This document shows positions 23,141-31,471 of a DNA stretch of 37,588 nucleotides, piece after piece. Position numbers and translations under genes: made by a program. Under the pieces are notes generated by a model that ran no database searches, was not told where the DNA came from, and worked only from the letters and a program-made list of their open reading frames with translations. Source of the DNA: an uncultured Agathobaculum sp. (GTDB taxonomy: Bacteria; Bacillota; Clostridia; Oscillospirales; Butyricicoccaceae); NCBI RefSeq assembly GCF_944384765.1, contig NZ_CALWUM010000023.1:1-37588 (forward strand), in the 5' to 3' direction. Position 1 is the first letter of the stretch; every line of letters begins with the position of its first letter.

Positions 23141-23547
23141 TGGGCACACTGGGCGCCGTGGCCGCCGGTCTGCTGACCGGCGTGCTCTCCGGCTTTGGCA
23201 TCGGCGGCGGCTCGCTGCTGCTGCTCTATCTGACGCTGTTTGCAGGCGTCAGCCAGTATACGGCGGGCGGGATCAACCTGCTGTACTTCCTTGCGTGCGC
23301 ACCTGCGGCGCTCATCGCGCATATCAGAAACCGGCTGGTAGACGGCAAAGCGGTCCGTTGGTGCGCGGCCGCGGGCGTGCTGACCTCGGTCGTGGCCGCG
23401 CTGCTCGCCGCGCGCATGGATACGGACGGGCTGCGCCGCCTGTTCGGCGTGTTTCTGCTCTATGTCGGCGCAAAAGAGCTGTTTTCTCGCCGGGCGGATG
23501 CAGCGGACGAGCAGGGGGACAAACCGACGCAAAAAAGGGAACGGTGA
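23140..23547 (+). CDS. TauE/SafE (TSUP) family half-transporter, second unit
   Basis: 135 residues, about four helices, with a second glycine-rich entry GVLSGFGIGGGSLLLLYLTLF like the family repeat, and a charged tail. Its ATG overlaps the preceding TGA by 1 nt (TGATG), which implies translational coupling and 1:1 synthesis. The two proteins together equal one full-length TauE/SafE carrier, so a heterodimer is likely (inference). The final codons lie in the arm of the terminator and the stop codon TGA is in its loop. Confidence 0.85.
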   Translation: MGTLGAVAAGLLTGVLSGFGIGGGSLLLLYLTLFAGVSQYTAGGINLLYFLACAPAALIAHIRNRLVDGKAVRWCAAAGVLTSVVAALLAARMDTDGLRRLFGVFLLYVGAKELFSRRADAADEQGDKPTQKRER

Positions 23548-23567
23548 GCACCGTTCCCTTTTGCGTT
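23528..23567. terminator. Bidirectional terminator, TauE pair / zinc-ribbon gene
   Basis: GGGAACGGT and ACCGTTCCC with flanking CGCAAAA/TTTTGCG, loop GAGC; the TGA of the second TauE gene is partly in the loop. Confidence 0.88.
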
Positions 23568-23595
23568 TCTATGTTTGTGTGTGCCGGATAGCGGC

Positions 23596-24912
23596 TTACA
23601 TCATGTCCAGCAGCTTGTAGCACCGGGCTTTGGTGTAGCTCTGGCGGAAGGAATAGGACGCAAGCTGCGCGGCGGTATCGTCCGACGCCTCGCTCGCGGC
23701 ATTGGCCGCGCCGTCGTCGCGCTCCTTGACCCACTGCTGGAAGCTCGCCTGCTCGGCCTCGTACTGGTCGGCGTTGAGCACAGTGGACAGATAGTCGTAC
23801 ATCTCCGAGAGCAGCATATCCCACTGCTCAAACGAGCTTGCCGTCATCGCAAGCTCATCCTCCGCCGTGGAGGCCGAGGCGATCTGCAGGTCGTTCTGCT
23901 CGAGCTGGTCGATGCGGCTGGAGAAAGTCGCCTTCTGCTCGGACTGCTGCTGCTGGGTCTCCTCCTGCCGCTGGGCGGACTCCTGCGCCTGGGTCAGCTG
24001 CTCGCGCAGGCTGTCGACCTGGCTGCGCTGGTCCTCGGTCAGGGTGTCGTCCGCATCCAGGGTATCCAGCATGGCGGCGCACTGGTCGTACTGGCTGTTG
24101 CTCAGATACTCCTGCGCGCGGGACAGGTCGGAGGAAAATTCAGTATCCGCCTGGCCGGTCTGCGCCTGCGTGAGCAGGTCAGCTACCGCGGTGTACAGAG
24201 CGGAATTCGGGTCGGTCACGCGGTTTTGCAGCTGCTTGAGTGCCGCAACCGCTTCGGTGTACTGGCCGTTGTCCACATAGTCCTGCGCGGCCTGGTAGTC
24301 GCGCAGCAGCTGGATGGTCGCGTCGATCGAGGTCGGGTCGCTCGCCTCATCGCGGGCAGCGGTGTAGTATTCCAGCGCCTTGTCGAAGTCGCCGCGGGCC
24401 ATGTACTGCTCGGCCAGGGTCAGGCTTTCGTCCGGCTGGCGGGACAGGAAAAACCATACGCCGCCGCCGATCAGCGCGGCGATGATCAGCACAACGACAA
24501 CGATAACCGCGGCCTTCTTGCCCTTGGAGGGCTTGCGGTAAGGCCGGTCGTCCGGGTCGGGCGTGCCGAAGTAAGTCGTGCGCGGGGCCGCGTTTGTGCC
24601 CGCCGTGCGGCGCACGGGCGGTGTCTCGACGGGGGGCAGATCGCCCGGCGCGGGGATGTGCGGGTCGGTTGCGGCGAGCGGGTCGCCGGTGGTCACGCCG
24701 TCCTGCGTTGCGGCGCCGTCACCGGACGCGGGATGCGCGTCCTTCATGGCGGCATCAAAGGCCGAGAGGTCGATCGGCCCGTTCAGCTCATCCGGCAGTG
24801 TGGTAAAAACAGCGGTTTCGTCATTGACGCCCTCCTGCTCGACGGTTGCACCGCAGTAAGGGCAGAACTTGCCCGCGATGGGCAGCTCCTTGCCGCAGTT
24901 CTTGCAAAGCAT
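23596..24912 (-). CDS. Zinc-ribbon, single-TM protein with TPR-like repeats and a C-terminal LprI-like domain
   Basis: 438 residues. An N-terminal zinc ribbon (C3, C6, C17, C20) is followed by an acidic/Pro linker, one membrane helix (about 134-156) and an extracytoplasmic part: TPR-like helical repeats (about 164-300), a Gln-rich coiled coil (about 300-335) and a final domain (about 358-438) whose pattern WDMLLSEMYDYL ... FQQWVKERD ... YTKARCYKL resembles LprI/DUF1311 domains. No enzyme motif is seen. Similar layouts occur among Firmicutes envelope proteins with a cytosolic zinc ribbon. ATG 24912 has AGAGGAGG upstream. It is divergent from the SLH/L,D-transpeptidase gene. Confidence 0.8.
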   Translation of the reverse strand: MLCKNCGKELPIAGKFCPYCGATVEQEGVNDETAVFTTLPDELNGPIDLSAFDAAMKDAHPASGDGAATQDGVTTGDPLAATDPHIPAPGDLPPVETPPVRRTAGTNAAPRTTYFGTPDPDDRPYRKPSKGKKAAVIVVVVLIIAALIGGGVWFFLSRQPDESLTLAEQYMARGDFDKALEYYTAARDEASDPTSIDATIQLLRDYQAAQDYVDNGQYTEAVAALKQLQNRVTDPNSALYTAVADLLTQAQTGQADTEFSSDLSRAQEYLSNSQYDQCAAMLDTLDADDTLTEDQRSQVDSLREQLTQAQESAQRQEETQQQQSEQKATFSSRIDQLEQNDLQIASASTAEDELAMTASSFEQWDMLLSEMYDYLSTVLNADQYEAEQASFQQWVKERDDGAANAASEASDDTAAQLASYSFRQSYTKARCYKLLDMM

Positions 24913-24968
24913 GTATGGGTTCCTCCTCTTGAAGATATATGTTCCAATGGGTAAAACAAATCTATAAT

Positions 24969-24997
24969 AGTATAGCACGGAACAAACGGATTGTAAA
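24969..24997 (-). promoter_or_regulatory. Promoter of the zinc-ribbon/LprI-like gene
   Basis: Minus strand: -35 TTTACA (24997-24992), 17-bp spacer, -10 TATACT (24974-24969). Confidence 0.8.
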
Positions 24998-25098
24998 CCT
25001 TCACCCATTTGGACGGGAAGAAGGGCGGATGGGTTCCGTCTGTGCGGGGAAATATCCAGAACCTGTATTTTGTATCGAAACTGAAACCTTGCTTGCGC

Positions 25099-25127
25099 TT
25101 GACAAGCCCTGTGCGCAAACGTACAAT
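25099..25127 (+). promoter_or_regulatory. Promoter of the SLH/L,D-transpeptidase gene
   Basis: Consensus -35 TTGACA (25099-25104), 17-bp spacer, -10 TACAAT (25122-25127). The expected transcript start near 25134 rules out the upstream in-frame starts and supports the TTG at 25159. Confidence 0.82.
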
Positions 25128-25158
25128 AGAACTAATGACGAACGAGGGGGAATCAGCC

Positions 25159-28125
25159 TTGAAAAAACGTATTTTGAGCGGCCTGCTGGCCGCTGTCATG
25201 CTGATCGGCACCGCCTATGCCGCGCCGGGCAGCGCGTCAGCCGCCGGGCAGACGGCCGCTGTCGCCGCTGAACAGGCGCAGACCGGCACCGTGCTGACCT
25301 ATACGGTTACCCTGCCGGAAGGCACGGATCGCATGGACGATGCGGCGGCGGAGCAGATGCGCGCCGCGCTCGAGCGCCGTCTGGAGCAGCTGAATATCGC
25401 AGGTGCGGAGATCGCTTTCCCGGCGGACGGCACGACCGTGACCGTCACCCTGCCGGCAGCGGACGCAGCCGCGGACGTCGGCGCCTTCCTGGCGCGGGTC
25501 AACGCGCTGCGCATAACGGACGCCGCAGGCGAGACCGTGCTGACCGGCGCGGACGTCGCCGAGACCGAAGCGGGTCTCAATGCGGATGATACATACCATG
25601 TGCAGCTGTCCTTCACCGATGCGGCGCAGGAAAAGCTTGCTGCACTGGCGCAGGAGAGCGGCGAGGACGCGGTGCTCACCGTCACGATGGACGGGGAGGA
25701 CGCTGGCAGCCTGACCCTCGCGCAGGCGACGGAGCAGACCTGCACGCTTACCGGCCCGTTCACGGGCGACGAGGCGCGTCAGCTGGTCGCGCGCATTGTG
25801 GGCGGCGAGCTGCCCGCCGCGCTGACGCTGACCGAAACCACCACCGAACCCTCTGAACCTTCTGAACCCACAGAGCCCACCGACCCGTCCGAGCCGGAGC
25901 AGCCGTCCGAGCCGGAAGAGCCTGTCACACCCGTGTTCCCGGATATTGCGGGACACTGGGCGGAGGACGCGCTGAACACCGGCGTGGAAATGGGCCTGCT
26001 CAACGGTGTGGACGGCAGGATGCTGCCGGACAACCCGGTCAAGCGCTCGGAGGCAGTTGTCATTCTCAACCGCGCACTGGGCGCGTCGGTCGCGGACTCG
26101 ATCAGCGGCCTTAATTCGTCCTCGCAGAACGTGTGGTACTCCGAGGATCTGGGCAAGGGCATTCATCTGGGCCTGATCGACGCAGACGACAGCCGCAACT
26201 TCAACACCGCAGCCACCCGTGCCGAAGCCTTTGTGCTGATTGCGCGCGCGTTCGTCTTTGACCGCGCCGAGTCGGCGGCGGATGAGCTGAGCGCATTTAC
26301 CGATACCGGCTCCATGACCGAGGAGCAGCTGCAGGCAGCGGCGGCCCTCGCGGCCGAGGGCATCATCAACGGCACGAGCGACACCACGCTCAGCCCGGAC
26401 GGCCAGCTGACCCGCGCGGCGTTTGTTACTATGGTGACCCGCGTGGCCGATCAGATCATCGGCGAGGAGACCGCCCCGGCGGAGGAACCGGCAGCGGATG
26501 AAGAAACCGCCCCGGCGGAGGAGACCACAACGGATAGCGAAACCACGCCGGATGCGGAGACCGCCCCGGAGGAAGAGACCACAACGGATGACACTGCGTC
26601 GTCCGGCAGCGAGACTGTGCCGGACAGCGGGAGTGCAGAAGAAGAGCAGTCCGCCCAGCAGATCCGCGGCGGCAGCATCATCGTCCTGCCTGAGAGCGAG
26701 GTTGCGAACACCACTATTACCGGCGACCTGATCTACGGCGCGCAGGCCGCGGACATCCGCATGGATGCCGTGACCGCAAATGACCGCGTGGTAATCAAGG
26801 GCGCGGAGCAGACCGCGCTGAGTGCAGAAAACGGCACGGAGATCAGCACGCTGGCTATCGATCCGGCGGGTACGGCACAAGTCGATCTTGCGACGGGCAC
26901 GAGTGCCGGTACGGTTGTCATCGCCGGCAAGGGCGGCAAAGTGACCTTTGACGGCGCGGCGGACAATATCGAGATCACGGCCTCGGGCCGCACGATCGAG
27001 CTGGATGGCATGCAGGCCGCTGAACTGACCGTGACCGGCTCGAACAACACGATTATTGTAAACGGCAGCGCCGGTTCGATCTCGATCAACGGCGGTGCGA
27101 AAAACAACACGCTGACGTTAAACGGCAGCGCGGACAGCCTGCTGGTTGCGGGCGTCGGCTCCAAGGTCGACGGCAGCGGCAAGGCGGGCACGGTCGACAT
27201 TCGCGCGGTGGACTGCAATGTGACGGTTTCCGCGGACTCGGTGGTTGAAAACATCGACAAGGGCCTGTCCGGCATCTCCATCCGGATGGGCGTGCCGACC
27301 AAGGTGCTTCCGGGCGGCTCGCTGCTGACCCAGGCCGCGATTGACGGCGTGACCGAGGAAAAGATCTGTTCTGCACAGTGGTATCAGGACGGCAAGCCGA
27401 TCGCGGGCTATGGCAACGATCACTTTGTCCTGACTCCGGGCGTGTATTCGCGCATCACCACCACGTTCACCTTCACCAAGGATATGCAGACCAGCGTGAC
27501 CATGGGCTTCAAGCTGACCTATGAAAACCCCTCGACCGGCGAGACCGAGGAGCTGTATGAGGAGGCCACCGTGCCGATCGAGAACTACTCGGACGAGTGG
27601 TATTACGAGCGGGACGTCAACCGTGTGCTCAATCTGGTCTCCTCGACCTACCGCGGCAACTACACCACGTCTTATGCGGTCAATGGCGACTATTCGCAGA
27701 CCGAAAAGGAGATCTGGATCAACGCCAAGGGCTATTCCAGCAACACCCAGTATCTGCTCTGGATCAACCGTGCTTACCAGCACGTCAACGTGTTCCAGGG
27801 CTCCAAGGGCAACTGGAAGATGATCAAGAGCTTCCTGGTCGGCACGGGTGCGGCTTCCACGCCCACGCCCACCGGCCTGACCACGGTATCCTATAAATCC
27901 GCGGCCGGCTGGACAACCGGCACCTACACCGTGCGTCCGGTGGTCGGCTTCTATCCCGGCACGGGCTATGCGTTCCATTCGCGCCTGTGCTATCCGGGCA
28001 CGGATACCGAATACGATTTCAGCGCAGGCTATCCGGTGTCGCATGGCTGCGTGCGTATGTACAAGAGCGACATCAACTGGATCTACAACAATATTCCGGT
28101 CGGTACGGCGGTCGTGATCTTCTGA
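25159..28125 (+). CDS. Exported SecD-P1-like / SLH / L,D-transpeptidase multidomain protein
   Basis: 988 residues from TTG 25159 (GAGGGGG 8 nt upstream; ATG 25135 lacks a ribosome binding site and lies at the predicted transcript start). Order: signal peptide (1 to ~27); a domain at ~44-226 resembling the SecD periplasmic P1 head (RAALERRLEQLNI segment, then FTGDEARQLVARI, GGELPAALT); Pro/Glu/Ser linker; three SLH repeats (~258-433); acidic Thr/Glu linker (~434-500); Asn/Gly/Thr-rich beta repeats (~502-725); and a C-terminal YkuD L,D-transpeptidase (~825-988) with H940, then SHGCVRM carrying H962 and catalytic C964. L,D-transpeptidases make 3-3 crosslinks or attach proteins to peptidoglycan. 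It should be anchored to the wall by SLH. No Sec membrane domain is present, so it is not a SecD. Confidence 0.88.
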   Translation: MKKRILSGLLAAVMLIGTAYAAPGSASAAGQTAAVAAEQAQTGTVLTYTVTLPEGTDRMDDAAAEQMRAALERRLEQLNIAGAEIAFPADGTTVTVTLPAADAAADVGAFLARVNALRITDAAGETVLTGADVAETEAGLNADDTYHVQLSFTDAAQEKLAALAQESGEDAVLTVTMDGEDAGSLTLAQATEQTCTLTGPFTGDEARQLVARIVGGELPAALTLTETTTEPSEPSEPTEPTDPSEPEQPSEPEEPVTPVFPDIAGHWAEDALNTGVEMGLLNGVDGRMLPDNPVKRSEAVVILNRALGASVADSISGLNSSSQNVWYSEDLGKGIHLGLIDADDSRNFNTAATRAEAFVLIARAFVFDRAESAADELSAFTDTGSMTEEQLQAAAALAAEGIINGTSDTTLSPDGQLTRAAFVTMVTRVADQIIGEETAPAEEPAADEETAPAEETTTDSETTPDAETAPEEETTTDDTASSGSETVPDSGSAEEEQSAQQIRGGSIIVLPESEVANTTITGDLIYGAQAADIRMDAVTANDRVVIKGAEQTALSAENGTEISTLAIDPAGTAQVDLATGTSAGTVVIAGKGGKVTFDGAADNIEITASGRTIELDGMQAAELTVTGSNNTIIVNGSAGSISINGGAKNNTLTLNGSADSLLVAGVGSKVDGSGKAGTVDIRAVDCNVTVSADSVVENIDKGLSGISIRMGVPTKVLPGGSLLTQAAIDGVTEEKICSAQWYQDGKPIAGYGNDHFVLTPGVYSRITTTFTFTKDMQTSVTMGFKLTYENPSTGETEELYEEATVPIENYSDEWYYERDVNRVLNLVSSTYRGNYTTSYAVNGDYSQTEKEIWINAKGYSSNTQYLLWINRAYQHVNVFQGSKGNWKMIKSFLVGTGAASTPTPTGLTTVSYKSAAGWTTGTYTVRPVVGFYPGTGYAFHSRLCYPGTDTEYDFSAGYPVSHGCVRMYKSDINWIYNNIPVGTAVVIF
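26503..26589 (+). repeat. Imperfect 33-bp direct repeats in the acidic linker
   Basis: Two near-identical 33-bp units (26503-26535 and 26557-26589) encode ET-AP-(A/E)EETTTD; a partial third copy lies at about 26467-26490. They belong to the linker between the SLH and beta-repeat parts of the protein. Confidence 0.8.
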
Positions 28126-28155
28126 TCCGCCCCGCCGGGCAAAACCGGGCTCTTG

Positions 28156-28188
28156 GAAAATGAGCGCACCTGCGCTCATTTTCTTTTT
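28156..28188 (+). terminator. Terminator of the SLH/L,D-transpeptidase gene
   Basis: A perfect 13-bp stem (GAAAATGAGCGCA with its complement, ending 28183) followed by TTTTT. Confidence 0.92.
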
Positions 28189-28220
28189 ATCACGATATCG
28201 AACCACAGGAGAAAGTAATC

Positions 28221-29240
28221 ATGGCAGAAAAAATCGTTTTGGGCCTGTCGGGCGGCGTGGACTCCGCGGTCGCCGCGGCGCGGCTGCGCGCGCAGGGCTT
28301 TGCGGTGCATGGCCTGTTCCTCGAGGTCGGTCTGGGCGGCGAGGAGGCCGCGCAGCGCACGGCGGATGAGCTGGGCATCCCGCTCTATATCGCGCACCGG
28401 CGTGCGGCGTTTGAGCAGCAGGTGTGCGCCCGCTTTGCCGATGACTTCCGGCACGCGCGCACGCCCAACCCCTGCGTGGTGTGCAATCCGCTCATCAAAT
28501 TCCGCGCGCTGATAGACTATGCCGACGAGATCGGCGCGCCGTACGTCGCCACCGGCCACTATGCCCGCACCGGGCGGGATGCGCAGGGCCGCGCACTGCT
28601 GCTGCGTGCCCGCGCGGTCAAGGATCAGAGCTATATGATGCATCGCCTGCCGCGCGAAACCGTGGCGCGGTGCGTGTTCCCGCTGGGCGAGAGCACGGGT
28701 AAGGACGAGGTGCGCGCGAATGCGCGCACGATCGGCCTTGCCGTCGCGGACAAGCCGGACAGCATGGATATCTGCTTTATCCCGGATGGGGACGTGCACG
28801 GCTGGCTGGAGCGCCACGGCGCGGCCTGCCCGCCGGGCAACTTTGTCGATGAGCAGGGCAACGTGCTCGGCCGGCACAAGGGCATCCACTGCTATACGGT
28901 CGGCCAGCGCAAGGGCCTGGGCGTGGCGGCGGAGGGGCGGCTGTTCGTGCACGAGCTGCGGCCCGAGACGAACGAGGTCGTGCTCTCGCTCGAGGACGTG
29001 TACCGGGACCAGATCGAGGTGCGCGACGTGCACTATATCGCGCCCGAATACGCGGCAAACGGCAGTTTTTCCTGCGAAGTCCGCGTGCGTTTTTCCAAAC
29101 ACAGCAACCGCGCGGCCGTTTATCCGGAAGGGACGGGGGCGCGCGTGGTGTTTGAGGACGCGGTGCGCGCGCCCGCGCGCGGCCAGTCGGCGGTGTTTTA
29201 CGACGGCGACGTGGTCATTGGCGGCGGCTTTATCGTCTGA
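28221..29240 (+). CDS. mnmA: tRNA-specific 2-thiouridylase MnmA
   Basis: 339 residues, slightly shorter than the usual ~355-370. The ATP-pyrophosphatase P-loop SGGVDS is at 10-15. The catalytic cysteines are C85 in TPNPCVVCN and C185 in SMDICFI, with the tRNA-binding HYTVGQRKGLG-like segment (here CYTVGQRKGLG). It adds the 2-thio group to wobble uridine 34 of tRNA-Lys, Glu and Gln. CAGGAG precedes ATG 28221. No cysteine desulfurase gene is adjacent. Confidence 0.95.
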   Translation: MAEKIVLGLSGGVDSAVAAARLRAQGFAVHGLFLEVGLGGEEAAQRTADELGIPLYIAHRRAAFEQQVCARFADDFRHARTPNPCVVCNPLIKFRALIDYADEIGAPYVATGHYARTGRDAQGRALLLRARAVKDQSYMMHRLPRETVARCVFPLGESTGKDEVRANARTIGLAVADKPDSMDICFIPDGDVHGWLERHGAACPPGNFVDEQGNVLGRHKGIHCYTVGQRKGLGVAAEGRLFVHELRPETNEVVLSLEDVYRDQIEVRDVHYIAPEYAANGSFSCEVRVRFSKHSNRAAVYPEGTGARVVFEDAVRAPARGQSAVFYDGDVVIGGGFIV

Positions 29241-29261
29241 CCCGCTGCAAAAAAGACAACA

Positions 29262-29280
29262 GCCCCGCCGGAAGCGGGGC
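29262..29280. other. GC hairpin between mnmA and the EamA gene
   Basis: GCCCCGC (29262-29268) pairs with GCGGGGC (29274-29280). On the plus strand no T-run follows, so it should not end mnmA transcription; the T-run lies only on the minus-strand side. The EamA gene may therefore be read from the mnmA transcript. Confidence 0.4.
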
Positions 29281-29298
29281 GTGACGGAGTGAAAGGAT

Positions 29299-30210
29299 AT
29301 GACGGAAAACCATTCGGTGCAGGGACACGCGCTCGCGGTGTTCACCATCCTGGTCTGGGCGACGACCTTTGTCGCGACCAAGGTGCTGCTGCGCGCGCTC
29401 TCGCCGCTCGAGATCATGATTGCGCGCTTTGCGCTCGGCTTCATCGCCCTGCTGATTGCCGGAAAGGGTCTGATGAAGGCGCAGGAAAAATGGCACGAGC
29501 TGCTGTTTGCCTTTGCGGGCCTGACCGGCGTGACCCTGTATTTTCTGATGGAAAACATCGCACTGACCTATATTTCAGCCTCGCTCGTGGGCGTGATCGT
29601 GGCATCTGCGCCGCTGTTCACCGCGCTGGCGGCGGCGGTCGTGTTGCATGAAAGGCTCAGCCGCTGGTTCTTTTTCGGCTTTTTGTGCGCCATGGCGGGC
29701 ATTGCGCTCTCCTCGCTCGCGGGCGTGAGCGAGCTTGCGCTTGACCCGCGCGGCGTGCTGCTGGGCGTGGGCGCGGCGCTCGTGTGGGGCGTGTATTCGG
29801 TGGTCATCCGCAAGCTGGGCGCCATGGGCTACCGCACGGTGCCGCTCACCTGCCGCATTTTTGGCTACGGGCTGCTGTTCCTGCTCGTACCCGCGTGCAT
29901 CGAGGGCTTTCCGGCCCCGCTTTCCGCGTGGACGCAGCCGCAGAACATCTTGAACCTGCTGTTTCTCGGCCTGCTTGCCTCGGCGACCTGCTTTGTCACC
30001 TGGAACCGGGCAGTGTTCCTGCTCGGCCCGGTCAAGACCAGCGTGTATATCTATGTGCAGCCCGTGATCACGATTGTGTGCTCAGCGCTTGTGCTGCACG
30101 AGACCATGACACCGGTTATGTGGCTGGGCACAGTGCTCGCGGTGGCGGGACTGGTGCTCTCCGAGCACCGGGATAAAACGCCCGCCGCGCCCGCGAGTGA
30201 CCAAAGCTGA
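29299..30210 (+). CDS. EamA/DMT-superfamily transporter
   Basis: 303 residues, about ten helices in two EamA repeats (about 8-140 and 150-290), e.g. FTILVWATTFVATKVLL at the start and the second-half TCFVTWNRAVFLLGPVKTS segment. DMT carriers move amino acids or other metabolites, mostly outward. The substrate cannot be inferred. AAAGGA precedes ATG 29299. There is no clear terminator before recA. Confidence 0.9.
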   Translation: MTENHSVQGHALAVFTILVWATTFVATKVLLRALSPLEIMIARFALGFIALLIAGKGLMKAQEKWHELLFAFAGLTGVTLYFLMENIALTYISASLVGVIVASAPLFTALAAAVVLHERLSRWFFFGFLCAMAGIALSSLAGVSELALDPRGVLLGVGAALVWGVYSVVIRKLGAMGYRTVPLTCRIFGYGLLFLLVPACIEGFPAPLSAWTQPQNILNLLFLGLLASATCFVTWNRAVFLLGPVKTSVYIYVQPVITIVCSALVLHETMTPVMWLGTVLAVAGLVLSEHRDKTPAAPASDQS

Positions 30211-30222
30211 CTCTGAAAAATA

Positions 30223-30238
30223 TCGAACAAATTTTCGA
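30223..30238 (+). promoter_or_regulatory. LexA (SOS) box upstream of recA
   Basis: CGAAC-AAAT-TTTCG (30224-30237) matches the Firmicutes LexA consensus CGAAC-N4-GTTCG with one mismatch, and extends to a TCGAA/TTCGA palindrome. It lies 9 nt upstream of the recA -35 element. Confidence 0.75.
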
Positions 30239-30246
30239 TAAAATTA

Positions 30247-30275
30247 TTGCATTCAAATTCGTGTGCTGGTATAAT
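30247..30275 (+). promoter_or_regulatory. Promoter of recA-recX
   Basis: -35 TTGCAT (30247-30252), 17-bp spacer, consensus -10 TATAAT (30270-30275) with a TGG extension. Confidence 0.82.
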
Positions 30276-30310
30276 GGGCATAACGAAAAAGTTTGTGCAG
30301 GAGGGTACTT

Positions 30311-31471
30311 ATGGCTACCAAGAAACCCCTTGAAACGGTCGCGCCTGCGGCCGATAAAAAGAAAGCGCTCGAAGCTGCGATCGGCCAGATAGAAAAGCAG
30401 TTCGGCAAAGGCTCGGTCATGCGTTTGGGCGAAAACACCGGTATGCAGGTCGATCACATCCCGACCGGCTCGATCGGCCTTGACCTCGCGCTCGGCATTG
30501 GCGGCCTGCCGCGCGGCCGTATTGTCGAGATCTACGGCCCGGAGTCCTCGGGTAAAACCACAGTCGCGCTGCACTGCATCGCCGAGGCGCAGAAAATGGG
30601 CGGCACGGCCGCGTTTATCGACGCGGAGCACGCGCTCGACCCGGTTTATGCGCAGGCGCTCGGCGTGGATATCGACAGCCTGCTGGTTTCCCAGCCGGAC
30701 ACCGGCGAGCAGGGCCTGGACATTGCCGAAGCGCTCGTGCGCTCGGGCGCGATCGACATCGTGGTCATCGACTCGGTCGCCGCGCTCACCCCGCGCGCCG
30801 AGATTGAGGGCGAAATGGGCGACTCGTTTGTCGGCCTGCACGCCCGCATGATGAGCCAGGCCATGCGCAAGCTGGCGGGCTCGATCTCCAAGAGCAACTG
30901 CGTGGCGATTTTCATCAACCAGCTGCGCGAAAAGGTGGGCGTGATCTACGGCAGCCCGGAGGTGACGACCGGCGGCCGCGCGCTTAAGTTCTATGCATCC
31001 GTGCGCCTGGATGTGCGCCGCATGGAGCACCTGAAAAACGGCACCGAGATGATCGGCAGCCACACCCGTGTCAAGGTGGTCAAAAACAAGGTCGCGCCCC
31101 CGTTTAAGGAGGCCGAGTTTGACATTATGTACGGCGAGGGCATTTCGCGCACAGGCGAGCTGGTCGATCTGGGCGTCAAATACGGCATCGTGAACAAGTC
31201 CGGCGCATGGTTCTCCATGGGCGATATGCGCCTGGGTCAGGGTCGCGAGGCGGCCAAGCAGTTCTTCAAGGACCATCCGGAGACTGCGGACGAGGTACAG
31301 AAGCAGATCATGGACAAGGTTGCGGAGGAGCGCCGTGCTGAGCATTTGAAGCACGAGGCCAAGGCGGCGGCAGCCGCACAGCCTGCAGCAGCACCTGCAG
31401 CCCCCAAGGCTAGCTCGGCCAAGGCGGTCTCGATCGACGCAGACGATTTCGACGACCTGGATGACGAATGA
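30311..31471 (+). CDS. recA: Recombinase RecA
   Basis: 386 residues. Walker A GPESSGKT at 76-83, the [20 protein letters not shown] core split around it, loop regions for DNA contact and the usual acidic tail (DDFDDLDDE). It drives strand exchange and LexA self-cleavage. ATG 30311 has AGGAGGG at 30299-30305; an upstream in-frame ATG at 30293 overlaps that site and is rejected. The gene overlaps recX by 4 nt (ATGA). A LexA box precedes the promoter, so SOS induction is likely. Confidence 0.98.
   Translation: MATKKPLETVAPAADKKKALEAAIGQIEKQFGKGSVMRLGENTGMQVDHIPTGSIGLDLALGIGGLPRGRIVEIYGPESSGKTTVALHCIAEAQKMGGTAAFIDAEHALDPVYAQALGVDIDSLLVSQPDTGEQGLDIAEALVRSGAIDIVVIDSVAALTPRAEIEGEMGDSFVGLHARMMSQAMRKLAGSISKSNCVAIFINQLREKVGVIYGSPEVTTGGRALKFYASVRLDVRRMEHLKNGTEMIGSHTRVKVVKNKVAPPFKEAEFDIMYGEGISRTGELVDLGVKYGIVNKSGAWFSMGDMRLGQGREAAKQFFKDHPETADEVQKQIMDKVAEERRAEHLKHEAKAAAAAQPAAAPAAPKASSAKAVSIDADDFDDLDDE

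Noticed and set aside
25135..25158. ATG start at 25135 for the SLH/L,D-transpeptidase
   Set aside because: No Shine-Dalgarno site and it lies at the predicted transcript start; TTG 25159 fits better.
25237..26880. 547-codon minus-strand frame opposite the SLH/L,D-transpeptidase gene
   Set aside because: Low-quality Arg/His/Gly-rich translation, no start signal, sense frame well supported.
25159..28125. Annotation as a SecD translocase subunit
   Set aside because: Only the periplasmic-head-like segment is present; no SecD membrane helices follow it.
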